DNA of 64,000 bases, from positions 1 through 64,000 of the forward strand of contig JAUYQZ010000039.1 of NCBI GenBank assembly GCA_030695415.1, in the 5' to 3' direction. The notes below the pieces were generated by a model, which made no database searches, was not told the origin of the DNA, and saw nothing but the letters and a program-made list of their open reading frames with translations. The DNA comes from Hylemonella sp. Its GTDB lineage: Bacteria; Pseudomonadota; Gammaproteobacteria; Burkholderiales; Burkholderiaceae_C. Made by a program: the position numbers and the translations under genes. This document shows positions 46,069 to 54,628 of this stretch, piece after piece; the stretch's first letter is position 1, and each line of letters opens with the position of its first letter.

Positions 46069-47418
46069 CTACGAAGCGCTGCTCTGATTCCCGGCGTGCA
46101 ACCTGGCGTGGATGCGCCGCGTCGTGCGCCACACCCCCCAGAGCACCAGCGGAATCAGCGCCCCGACGGCAATCTCCGGGTCGAGCGGAACGCCCGCGGC
46201 CTTGACGGCCTTGACGGCGTAGAGCAGCAGGCTGACAACGTAGTAGGAGATGGCCGCGATGGACAGCCCTTCCACGGTGGACTGCAGGCGCAGTTGCAGT
46301 TCCTGCCCGCGCGTGAGCTTGGCCAGCAATTGCTGGTTCTGCACTTCGGTGGCAATGTCCACGCGCGTGCGCAGCAGGGCACTGGTGCGCGAGACACGCT
46401 CGGACAGGGACGCCAGGCGCTGCGCCGTGGCCGCCACCGTGGCCATGGCCGGCGAAAGTCGGCGCTGCAGGAACTCGCCCAGGGTCTGGGTGCCGGCCAC
46501 GGGTTGCTCGCGCAACTCGGCCAGGCGCTGCTCCACCAGCGTGTGATAGGCACGGGTGGCCGAGAAGCGGTAGTCGTGCTCGGCCGTGGCACGCTCGACC
46601 CGCCCGGCCAGTGAAACCAGCGTGTCCAGCAGACCCTGTTCCGAGGCTGACTTGTTCTCCAGCTGCGCCGTGATGTCCGCCAGTTGCCGCTCGGCCTCGC
46701 TGAGCATGGGACCCAGGCCCTTGGCCACGGGCAAGCCCCGCAGGGCCATGAGGCGATAGGTTTCCAATTCAAGCAGGCGCTGCGAGATGCGTCCGCTGCG
46801 CGTTTCACTGGTGCCCGGTGGCGCGATGATGAGCAGGCGCTCAAAGCCGCTGTCTCTGAGCTGGAAATCGGTTGCCACCCAGGAATGGCCGTTGTTGCCC
46901 ATGACGGAGGCCACGATGGGCTGCTCGCCAAACCAGTTGCGGGCCTGGGCCATGGTCGCCTCCGGCGTGCTCAGGTCGCCATGCACCATGACCAGCTTGA
47001 TCGCCGCAATCGTGCGCCCGGGGATGTCGCGCAGCCATTCAGGCGCCAACACCAAGGCCGACAACAGTTCGGGATCACTGGCCCCCAGCCACGCGCGCTC
47101 GGGCAGCGGCTGCACGATGGAATAGCGCGTGAACTCGGTATGCCGCTCCCACTTGACGGTGTAGTTCTCGAAGCGCAGGCGCAGGAAGTTGCCCTGCAGG
47201 CGCTCGGGCGTGAGATCCTGCTGGCCGGACAGCCGGCGCAGGTGTTCGCACTCCTGCTCGCGCGTGATGCCTTCGTTGAGCACGGCCACGTAGATCACCA
47301 GGGCCGGCAGACGCACGCGCGCCGACGGACGGGCGTGCACCTCGTTGTGCAGCATGGCGCGCAGCGCGTCGTCGTCAGGCAGCAAGCGAGCGGTGGGTGC
47401 AGGAGCGGTCACATTCAT
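46069..47418 (-). CDS. DUF3422 family membrane protein
   Basis: LHNEVHARPSARVRLPALVIYVAVLNEG near N-terminus; C-terminal TM pair. Confidence 0.9.
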   Translation of the reverse strand: MNVTAPAPTARLLPDDDALRAMLHNEVHARPSARVRLPALVIYVAVLNEGITREQECEHLRRLSGQQDLTPERLQGNFLRLRFENYTVKWERHTEFTRYSIVQPLPERAWLGASDPELLSALVLAPEWLRDIPGRTIAAIKLVMVHGDLSTPEATMAQARNWFGEQPIVASVMGNNGHSWVATDFQLRDSGFERLLIIAPPGTSETRSGRISQRLLELETYRLMALRGLPVAKGLGPMLSEAERQLADITAQLENKSASEQGLLDTLVSLAGRVERATAEHDYRFSATRAYHTLVEQRLAELREQPVAGTQTLGEFLQRRLSPAMATVAATAQRLASLSERVSRTSALLRTRVDIATEVQNQQLLAKLTRGQELQLRLQSTVEGLSIAAISYYVVSLLLYAVKAVKAAGVPLDPEIAVGALIPLVLWGVWRTTRRIHARLHAGNQSSAS

Positions 47419-47495
47419 GGGCAGCATTTTGCCGGCATAACGTGACGCCGCCATGCAAAATGTTGTTTTGTTCATCCTATTGCCGCCGCTGCCCC

Positions 47496-48134
47496 ATGCT
47501 CAAGTACCAGACCGTCCCCGTGACCGCCTTCGAACAGAACTGCTCCATCGTCTGGTGTGACGAAACGCTGGAAGCGGCCGTCATCGATCCGGGCGGCGAC
47601 CTGCCACGCATCACCGCCACCGTGGCTCGCCTGGGCCTCAAACTTGTGCAGATCTGGCTCACGCACGCCCACATCGACCACGCCGGCGGCACCGCCGAGC
47701 TGGCCCGCCAGCTGCACCTGCCCATCATCGGCCCGCACCCGGGCGACCAGTTCTGGATCGATGGGCTGGCCGAGCAGAGCCGCCGCTTCGGCCTGCCGCC
47801 CGCCGAGGCCTTCACCCCCACCCGCTGGCTGCAGGACGGCGACACGGTGAGCATCGGCAAGTGCACCCTCAACGTGCGGCACTGCCCGGGGCACACGCCC
47901 GGCCACGTCGTCTTCCACTCCCCCGAGGCCCAACGCGCCTTTGTCGGCGACGTGCTGTTTGCCGGCTCCATCGGCCGCACCGATTTCCCCCAGGGCAACC
48001 ACGGCGACCTGATCCGCAGCATCACGGAACGACTGTGGCCGATGGGCAACGACACCGTCTTCATCCCCGGCCATGGCCCGGAAAGCACCTTCGGCCGGGA
48101 ACGCGAGACCAATCCTTTCGTGGGCGGAACGTAA
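47496..48134 (+). CDS. MBL-fold metallo-hydrolase (glyoxalase II-like)
   Basis: LTHAHIDHAGGTAELARQL, CPGHTPGHVVF, FIPGHGPESTFGRERETNPFVGG. Confidence 0.95.
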   Translation: MLKYQTVPVTAFEQNCSIVWCDETLEAAVIDPGGDLPRITATVARLGLKLVQIWLTHAHIDHAGGTAELARQLHLPIIGPHPGDQFWIDGLAEQSRRFGLPPAEAFTPTRWLQDGDTVSIGKCTLNVRHCPGHTPGHVVFHSPEAQRAFVGDVLFAGSIGRTDFPQGNHGDLIRSITERLWPMGNDTVFIPGHGPESTFGRERETNPFVGGT

Positions 48135-48219
48135 GCGCCTGCTACTGTCTTTTCCTCCATGTTGCGGTGCCGCACAGAGACCCAGAACGGCACTTGAGTA
48201 AGCCCCCGGAAGGCCCGAT

Positions 48220-48255
48220 ATCCTGAATAATCAGAGTCAGTTTGAAATTCAGGAT
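48220..48255 (+). promoter_or_regulatory. SD-sequestering hairpin candidate
   Basis: ATCCTGAAT-N18-ATTCAGGAT; 3' arm contains AGGA 6 nt upstream of the ATG at 48261. Confidence 0.5.
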
Positions 48256-48260
48256 CTGTC

Positions 48261-48866
48261 ATGCCCCCGCTTCGCGCCGTTTTGCTGGCGCTGGCCGTCT
48301 TTACCGTGACGGCTGGCGCTGCGTCGGCTCAGTCCCTGTCGATCAGCCCCTACAGCCTGGGGCAAGCCGAGTCGCAAAGCGGCGGCTGGGCCTTGCGCAG
48401 CGACTACAGCCCGGGCCTGAAGTGGACCGGCCCTGAGGGCCTGCGTCCGGAGTCCGAGGGCAACCGGGCCGGCCTCTATGCGGACTGGTTTCCTTTCGCC
48501 AGCAGCGGGTTCCGTCTGGTCGGCGGCTTGAGCTTCGGCGAGGCGCCTGCCAGCCTGCCTTCCAACGGCATGGGTAGCGGCAGTAACTGGGCCAACTGGG
48601 GGAGCAGCCCCTACCAGCTCCGCCCGAAATCCCCGACCCGCTCGACCTACCTGGGCATCGGTTACAGCCAGCACGGCCTGGCCAGCAAGGGGCTGGGCTT
48701 TTACGCTGATATGGGGGTCGCGCTGGGCGCCCTGTCCGGCGACACGGAAGCCAACGCAGGCAGCAGCGCGTCCAACGGCCTGGACGGCTGGCGCACCCAG
48801 AGCAATGGCATGCTGGGTTTCCGCTACCTGCCCAGTGTGTCCCTGGGCCTGATCTACCGCTACTGA
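48261..48866 (+). CDS. Hypothetical outer-membrane beta-barrel-like protein
   Basis: Signal peptide; ends ...YLPSVSLGLIYRY with terminal aromatic; similar to downstream ORF. Confidence 0.75.
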   Translation: MPPLRAVLLALAVFTVTAGAASAQSLSISPYSLGQAESQSGGWALRSDYSPGLKWTGPEGLRPESEGNRAGLYADWFPFASSGFRLVGGLSFGEAPASLPSNGMGSGSNWANWGSSPYQLRPKSPTRSTYLGIGYSQHGLASKGLGFYADMGVALGALSGDTEANAGSSASNGLDGWRTQSNGMLGFRYLPSVSLGLIYRY

Positions 48867-48867
48867 A

Positions 48868-49509
48868 ATGAAAAAATACATCATCAGCTTGGGCCTGCTG
48901 GCCAGCTTGGGCGCCAACGTCCACGCGCAAGACATCTATGGCGGCATCGGCCTGCCCGGCCTTTACACCCTGGGTTATGCCCACCCGGTCAGCAAGAGCT
49001 GGGGGGTGCGCGGCGAGTACGCCGGCGGCCTGTCGGCCAGCGCCAGCGGAACCGACAACGGCGTGCGCTACGACGCCACCATCAAGTCCAACCGCGCCGG
49101 TCTCTTTGCCGACTGGTTTCCCTTCAGCGGCGGGTTCCGCCTGGTCGGCGGTGTCACGGCCAACGACACCAAGCTGACCGTGAACGGCGTGGGCGGCCCC
49201 AACACCACCATCGGCAACGTCACGACCGACACCACAGGCAAGAAGTTCAATGTGAACCTGAAATACCCCAGTACCACCGCCTATCTGGGCCTGGGCTACG
49301 GCCACCATGTCTCCACGAAGGGCCTGGGCTTCTATGCTGACGTCGGCGTCACGCTCGGTTCTTTCACCGCCGACATCGACACCGACCTGGTGGGCTACAA
49401 CGGCATCACCCAGGCCGATGTCGATGCGCAAAAGAAAAAGATGAATGACTCCCTCGGGGGCCTGAACTACCTGCCCAGCGTCTCCGTCGGCATGGTGTAT
49501 CGCTTCTGA
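48868..49509 (+). CDS. Hypothetical outer-membrane beta-barrel-like protein (paralogue)
   Basis: Signal peptide; shared NRAGLxADWFPF, GFRLVGG, GLGFYADxGVxLG, YLPSVSxGxxYR(Y/F). Confidence 0.78.
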   Translation: MKKYIISLGLLASLGANVHAQDIYGGIGLPGLYTLGYAHPVSKSWGVRGEYAGGLSASASGTDNGVRYDATIKSNRAGLFADWFPFSGGFRLVGGVTANDTKLTVNGVGGPNTTIGNVTTDTTGKKFNVNLKYPSTTAYLGLGYGHHVSTKGLGFYADVGVTLGSFTADIDTDLVGYNGITQADVDAQKKKMNDSLGGLNYLPSVSVGMVYRF

Positions 49510-49527
49510 TCGGCGACCCGTCCTCCT

Positions 49528-49558
49528 AAAAAAGCGCAGCCCCGGGCTGCGCTTTTTT
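49528..49558. terminator. Bidirectional intrinsic terminator
   Basis: AAAAAAGCGCAGCC...GGCTGCGCTTTTTT between convergent genes. Confidence 0.9.
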
Positions 49559-50421
49559 CATGGCCGGCCGGTGCCGCGGGGTGACGCCGGCAAACGGGCC
49601 CGCTCGTACAGCGGCAAGACCTTGGGCAGGTTCTGCTCGATCTCGGCAATACGCGTCTTGCCCGCGGGGTGGGTAGACAACCACTGCGGCGGTGCCCCCT
49701 TGCTGGCCGCGTCCATCTTCTGCCAAAGCGTCACCCCGGCGCGCGGGTCGTAGCCGGCCCGCGCCGCCAGTTCCATGCCCACCAGATCGGCCTCGCTCTC
49801 ATCGCTGCGGCTGAAGCTCAGGACCGCCAGGTTGGCACCGCCACGCGCGACCCCGTCGGTCAGGCGCGGGTCGATACCCAGCCAGGCGGACAGCACGGCG
49901 CCCCCGACCCTGGCCACGCCCTCGGTCACCGCGCTCTTGCCCATGCGTTCGCGCGCATGCTCGCGCAGGGCATGGGCAATTTCATGGCCCATGATCATGG
50001 CCACCTCATCGTCGGTCAGCTTCAGCTGGTCCAGGATGCCCGTATAGAAGGCGATCTTGCCGCCGGGCATGCAGTAGGCGTTGATCTGCTTGGAGCCGAT
50101 CAGATTGACTTCCCACTTCCAGTCCTTGGCCCGTGGGTTCCAGGCCAGGGCGTGCGGGATGATGCGTTGCGCGATGGCTCGCAGACGCTTGAGCTGCGGA
50201 TGATCGGGCGGAGCCAAGGCGCGCTTCTCAGCCGCCTGGGACAGCTGCTGGCGATACTGCTGCAAGGCCATGCGCTCGACGTCCTCCGCCTGGGCCAGCT
50301 TGGTGAAGGCCGAATTCTTGCCAACGTCCACACCCTCGCGCTGTTCCGGCGCAGCCTGCCCCGCCCCGGCGAGCAGCAGGGCGACAAGAAAGAGGATGCT
50401 GTGTCGTTTGAACAAAGTCAT
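49558..50421 (-). CDS. M48 family metalloprotease
   Basis: MIMGHEIAHALREHARERMGKSA (HExxH)...ESEADLVGMELAARAGYDPRAGV; start ~50421. Confidence 0.94.
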   Translation of the reverse strand: MTLFKRHSILFLVALLLAGAGQAAPEQREGVDVGKNSAFTKLAQAEDVERMALQQYRQQLSQAAEKRALAPPDHPQLKRLRAIAQRIIPHALAWNPRAKDWKWEVNLIGSKQINAYCMPGGKIAFYTGILDQLKLTDDEVAMIMGHEIAHALREHARERMGKSAVTEGVARVGGAVLSAWLGIDPRLTDGVARGGANLAVLSFSRSDESEADLVGMELAARAGYDPRAGVTLWQKMDAASKGAPPQWLSTHPAGKTRIAEIEQNLPKVLPLYERARLPASPRGTGRP

Positions 50422-50464
50422 GGTGTGCGAAATCATGCCGGATGATGCGCTTATGATGCCCGCC

Positions 50465-51793
50465 ATGCCCTCAAGTGCGCCCGAACCGGGCCAACTCAAG
50501 CCCTCCTGGGCCGACACCCTGCGCGTCTACCGTGAACCCGCCACACTGCGCATGCTGGCGCTGGGCTTTGCCGCTGGCCTGCCCCTGCTGCTGGTGCTGG
50601 GCACGCTGAGCTTTCGCCTGCGCGAGGCCGGCGTGGACCGCGGCACCATCGGCGAGCTCAGCTGGGTCGGCCTGGCCTATGCGTTCAAGTGGGCCTGGGC
50701 GCCGCTGGTGGACCGCCTGCCCCTGCCGCTGCTGACCCGCTGGCTGGGCCTACGGCGCAGCTGGCTGTTGCTCTCGCAGCTGGCCATCATGGCCGGGCTG
50801 GCCGGCATGGCCCTGAGCAATCCGCAAAGCGGTCTGCACGCCATCGTCTGGTGTGCACTGCTTGTAGCTTTCGCCTCGGCCACGCAGGACATTGCACTGG
50901 ACGCCTACCGCATCGAGTCGGCCGGGGCCGAGCGCCAGGCCGCGCTGGCGGCGGCCTACCAGACCGGCTACCGATTGGCGATGATCTGGGCCGGCGCTGG
51001 GGTGCTGTGGCTGGCCGCGCGCGCCGAGATCCAGGCCACGGGCTACCAGAACGCTGCCTGGGCGACCGCTTACCTGGTCATGGCGTGCAGTATGCTGCCC
51101 GGTGTGCTGACGGTGCTGCTGTCGCGCGAACCCGCACGCCGCGAATTGCCGCCGGCGCGCAGCGTGGGCGAGTGGCTGCAGGGCGCCGTGGTGGAACCAT
51201 TTACAGACTTCCTCGGCCGCTACAAGTGGCAAGCCGGCCTGATCCTGGCGCTGATCGCGGTGTACCGCATCAGCGATGTGGTCATGGGCATCATGGCCAA
51301 CCCCTTTTACGTGGACATGGGCTACACCAAGGACGAGGTGGCCGCTGTGACCAAGGTCTACGGCGTGATCATGACCCTGGTGGGCGCCTTCGTGGGCGGC
51401 GTGCTGGCCATGCGCCTGGGCGTGATGCGCGTGCTGATGTTGGGGGCGGTGCTCAGCGCGGCCAGCAACCTGCTGTTCGCCTGGCTGGGCTCACGCGGGC
51501 ATGACGTGACGGCGCTGATCTTCGTGATCTCGGCCGACAACCTCTCCAGTGGCATCGCCTCGGCCGCCTTCATCGCCTACCTCTCCAGCCTCACCAACAT
51601 CAGCTACTCGGCCACGCAGTACGCCCTGTTCAGCTCCATGATGCTGCTGGCCCCCAAGTTCATCGCGGGCTTCTCGGGCCATTACGTGGACGCCTACGGC
51701 TACAGCCATTTCTTCGTCGCCACCGCCCTGCTGGGCCTGCCGGTGCTGCTGCTGGTGGGTTTCGCAGCGCGGGCGGCGCGTCGGCAAGGCTAG
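50465..51793 (+). CDS. ampG: AmpG-family MFS permease
   Basis: LALGFAAGLPLLLVLGTLSFRLREAGVDRGTIG, ATQDIALDAYRIE; start between 50453 and 50465. Confidence 0.9.
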   Translation: MPSSAPEPGQLKPSWADTLRVYREPATLRMLALGFAAGLPLLLVLGTLSFRLREAGVDRGTIGELSWVGLAYAFKWAWAPLVDRLPLPLLTRWLGLRRSWLLLSQLAIMAGLAGMALSNPQSGLHAIVWCALLVAFASATQDIALDAYRIESAGAERQAALAAAYQTGYRLAMIWAGAGVLWLAARAEIQATGYQNAAWATAYLVMACSMLPGVLTVLLSREPARRELPPARSVGEWLQGAVVEPFTDFLGRYKWQAGLILALIAVYRISDVVMGIMANPFYVDMGYTKDEVAAVTKVYGVIMTLVGAFVGGVLAMRLGVMRVLMLGAVLSAASNLLFAWLGSRGHDVTALIFVISADNLSSGIASAAFIAYLSSLTNISYSATQYALFSSMMLLAPKFIAGFSGHYVDAYGYSHFFVATALLGLPVLLLVGFAARAARRQG

Positions 51794-51795
51794 CG

Positions 51796-51810
51796 TTTAC
51801 CTATCTTTAC
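51796..51810 (+). promoter_or_regulatory. OmpR-family direct-repeat box candidate
   Basis: TTTAC-N5-TTTAC direct repeat upstream of the response regulator. Confidence 0.45.
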
Positions 51811-51875
51811 GGGCGCGACAAGCGGGGCTGACGGCCGCCGCCCATCATGAGCGCATGAGCGATAGACTTGCCGAC

Positions 51876-52592
51876 ATGAGCCAGAGCCAGCCCCTGCTGA
51901 TGATCGAAGACGACGCGCGCCTGGCCAACATGGTGCGCGAGTACCTGGCGCAGTCAGGTTACACCGTCGATATCGCGGGCAACGGCGAGGCCGGCCTGGC
52001 CATGCTGCAGGATGCCAAGCCGGCACCGCAACTGCTGATCCTCGACCTCATGCTGCCCGACATGGACGGTCTGGAGATCTGCCGGCGCATCCGCGCCCTG
52101 CCCTCGTCCCTGGCGCAGACCCCCATCCTGATGCTCACCGCCAAGGGTGACCCGATGGACCGCGTGATCGGCCTGGAGATGGGCGCCGACGATTACCTGG
52201 CCAAACCTTTCGAGCCGCGCGAGTTGTTGGCGCGCATCCGCGCCGTGCTGCGCCGCCGCGGCGGCAACGGCCCGGCGCCGGCCAGCCAGCTGCGCTTTGG
52301 CTCCCTGGCCATCGACCGCGACGCGCGCACCGTCAGCGTCCACGGCCTGGCCTGCGAACTGACCTCCTACCAGTTCGACCTGCTGGTCGCGCTGGCCGAG
52401 CGCGCCGGGCGCGTGCTCACCCGCGACCAGATCATGGAGGCCGTGCGCGGCCGCGAGCTGGAGGCCTTTGACCGTTCGATCGACGTGCATATGGGCCGCA
52501 TTCGTGCCGCCATCGAAGCCGACCCCAAGGCGCCCAAGCGCATCCTGACCGTGCGCGGCGTGGGCTACGTCTTCGCGCGCCAGCAGGACTAG
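51876..52592 (+). CDS. OmpR-family response regulator
   Basis: LLMIEDDARLANMVREYL, DLMLPDMDGLE, LTAKGD, C-terminal wHTH VHMGRIRAAIE...VRGVGYVF. Confidence 0.96.
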   Translation: MSQSQPLLMIEDDARLANMVREYLAQSGYTVDIAGNGEAGLAMLQDAKPAPQLLILDLMLPDMDGLEICRRIRALPSSLAQTPILMLTAKGDPMDRVIGLEMGADDYLAKPFEPRELLARIRAVLRRRGGNGPAPASQLRFGSLAIDRDARTVSVHGLACELTSYQFDLLVALAERAGRVLTRDQIMEAVRGRELEAFDRSIDVHMGRIRAAIEADPKAPKRILTVRGVGYVFARQQD

Positions 52593-52857
52593 GGCCTGTT
52601 CACACTCATTTCTCAAGATGCGTCGCGAATCAAAAAGGTCATGCGCAAGGCGTGAAACGCAGCCGGGGTTGCCCCCCGGCAAGGCTTCGCAACGCGGCGC
52701 ATGGCCTTTTTGGTCGCAACCCGAAGGGAATGGGGTGCAAACGGCGCCACTCGTTGTTGCACTCCTCGCCCAGACAGCCAGTCTGGCCTTCGTCGTGCGC
52801 CTAGATTGGCGCCGTTTGCACCCCATTCGCACTTGAGAAATGAGTGTGAGCAGGCCC
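52592..52857. repeat. Palindromic element with terminal inverted repeats (element B), flanked by CTA
   Basis: Left GGGCCTGTTCACACTCATTTCTCAAG vs reverse complement of right GGGCCTGCTCACACTCATTTCTCAAG; nested inverted repeats including AATGGGGTGCAAACGGCGCCA...TGGCGCCGTTTGCACCCCATT. Confidence 0.9.
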
Positions 52858-52859
52858 CT

Positions 52860-54050
52860 ATGTCCACGCCGCTGATCCAGCGTCTCTACATCCGCATCTG
52901 GCTGGCCGTGGTGGCCGCCATCGTGCTGCTGACCCTGATCTTCGGCTGGATCTGGCGCGAGGAAGCGGAACGCGAGCGCGCCCAGCGCCCGGGCCGCGAG
53001 ATCATCCTGCGCAACGCCCAGGGCGAAGTGCTGGGCCAGGCCCAGACCCGGGGCGCACGCGTGCCTGGCCAGGGCTGGGAGTTCGAAGTTCCGCTGCGCG
53101 ATGGCCAGACGGTCTTTGTACAGTTGCCGCGCCCCGGCAACCGTCCGCCGCCTTCGCCGCCGATGGGACCGACCGGCTTGCCGCCCCCCTACAACCTGCT
53201 GGTGCTGCTCGGCCTGGTGGCCGCCGCCGTCGCCCTGGGCGCCTACCCCATCGTGCGGCGTCTGACCAAACGGCTCGAAACCCTGCAACAGGGCGTGGAA
53301 CGCTGGGGCGAAGGCGACCTGACGCGCCGCCTGCCCGAGGACGGGCAGGACGAGGTGGCCTTCCTGGCACAACGCTTCAACGTGGCCGCGGCCCGCGTGC
53401 AGGCGCTGCTGATGTCGCACAAGGCCCTGCTGGCCAATGCCTCCCACGAGTTGCGCTCGCCGCTGGCGCGCATCCGCATGGGACTGGAACTGATGCAGGC
53501 CCAGCCCAGCCCGGCCACGCACGAGGAAATGGCACGCAATATCCGCGAGCTCGACCAGCTGATCGACGAGATCCTGCTGGCCAGCCGGCTCGACGCCAGC
53601 CCCGATGATCTGGGGCCGCTGGAGCCGGTCGAGCTGGTTGGCCTGTGCGCCGAGGAATGCGCGCGCACCGGCGCCGAGCTCGAGGCACCCGCTGGCACCA
53701 CCAGCGTGCTGGTCACGGGCCTGACCCGGCTGCTGCGCCGCGCCCTTCGGAACCTGCTGGAGAATGCCCGCCGGCACGGCGGCGGTGCGGCGACCCTGAC
53801 CCTGAAAACCCTGGGGGCTCACGTCGAAATCCGGGTCTGCGACCAGGGGCCGGGCGTCCCGACGGCCCTGCGTGAGCGCATCTTCGAGCCCTTCTTCCGC
53901 CTGCCCGGCGCCTCCGAGCGTGAGGGCGGTGTGGGCCTGGGCCTGGCGCTGGTGCGCTCCATTGCCCAGCGCCACAGCGGCACGGTGCACTGCGAAGAGC
54001 GCCCGGGCGGGGGCGCGTGCTTCGTGCTGCGCCTTCCTCTGGCGCACTGA
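52860..54050 (+). CDS. Sensor histidine kinase
   Basis: MSTPLIQRLYIRIWLAVVAAIVLLTL; HAMP; LANASHELRSPLARIRMGLE; ENARRHGGG, GLGLALVRSIAQRHSG; start 52860 (track ORF begins inside the repeat). Confidence 0.95.
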   Translation: MSTPLIQRLYIRIWLAVVAAIVLLTLIFGWIWREEAERERAQRPGREIILRNAQGEVLGQAQTRGARVPGQGWEFEVPLRDGQTVFVQLPRPGNRPPPSPPMGPTGLPPPYNLLVLLGLVAAAVALGAYPIVRRLTKRLETLQQGVERWGEGDLTRRLPEDGQDEVAFLAQRFNVAAARVQALLMSHKALLANASHELRSPLARIRMGLELMQAQPSPATHEEMARNIRELDQLIDEILLASRLDASPDDLGPLEPVELVGLCAEECARTGAELEAPAGTTSVLVTGLTRLLRRALRNLLENARRHGGGAATLTLKTLGAHVEIRVCDQGPGVPTALRERIFEPFFRLPGASEREGGVGLGLALVRSIAQRHSGTVHCEERPGGGACFVLRLPLAH

Positions 54051-54151
54051 AAACACCCTGGGCGTGAAAAACAGCACGCCCAAGCCCGTGCGGGGGCTGG
54101 CGCAGGCGCCGCTTGTTTCCTATCGTTAGGGTCGACAAGGGGGAACACACC

Positions 54152-54379
54152 ATGCACGCCACCACCGCCCGGCCACAGCAGCCCGACCGCTCGACCATCG
54201 TCGCGCGGCACCAGAGCTACCGCGGCCTGAAGGTCGAACAGAGCCTGCTGAGCCAGTTCACGATGTACGTTGTGGAGCTGGACCAGGTCGGCCTCTTCAT
54301 CTCCGATTCCCGGCCCGAAGCCTTCGATATGGCCTTCGAAGCCCTGTTCAGCGCGGTTTGCCCCGCCTGCAAGGCATGA
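54152..54379 (+). CDS. Small hypothetical protein (75 aa)
   Basis: MHATTARPQQPDRSTIVARHQSYRGLKVEQ...; ends CPACKA; plausible RBS AGGGGGAA upstream. Confidence 0.6.
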   Translation: MHATTARPQQPDRSTIVARHQSYRGLKVEQSLLSQFTMYVVELDQVGLFISDSRPEAFDMAFEALFSAVCPACKA

Positions 54380-54583
54380 AAACGTATCCTGAATGTCTTA
54401 TTTCGAGACACTTCTGACGCCATATCCCCAATTTGTGGGATAGGCCGGACGCACGCGGCTGGCTACATTTGTGCCTGTACTGCTGTCACAGTCAAGTTTC
54501 AAGACTTAAGGCAGGTTCCCCGCCAGAACAGAAAGAGGGAGCCGCCGGTAACGATCCCAACGACGTCCTTTCGAGGACTTTTC

Positions 54584-54612
54584 AAAGCCACCCGCAAGGG
54601 TGGCTTTTTTTT
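54584..54612 (+). terminator. Intrinsic terminator, preceded by a UUCG-capped hairpin
   Basis: AAAGCCACCC-GCAA-GGGTGGCTTTTTTTT; upstream GTCCT-TTCG-AGGAC at 54565-54578. Confidence 0.88.
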
Positions 54613-54628
54613 CGGCCGGGCCGCGCCT

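Noticed and set aside
52701-52859. N-terminal extension of the histidine kinase ORF in the track
   Set aside because: Translates element B; the natural N-terminus (MSTPLIQRLYIRIWLAV) begins at 52860.
52589-52860. CTA/CTA as proof of transposition (target-site duplication)
   Set aside because: A 3-bp match can be chance or part of the terminal repeat; excision would also change the response-regulator stop, so it is only suggestive without an empty site.
51954-54083. 709-aa ORF antisense to the two-component system
   Set aside because: Ala/Gln/Gly/His-rich shadow ORF overlapping two certain genes and element B.
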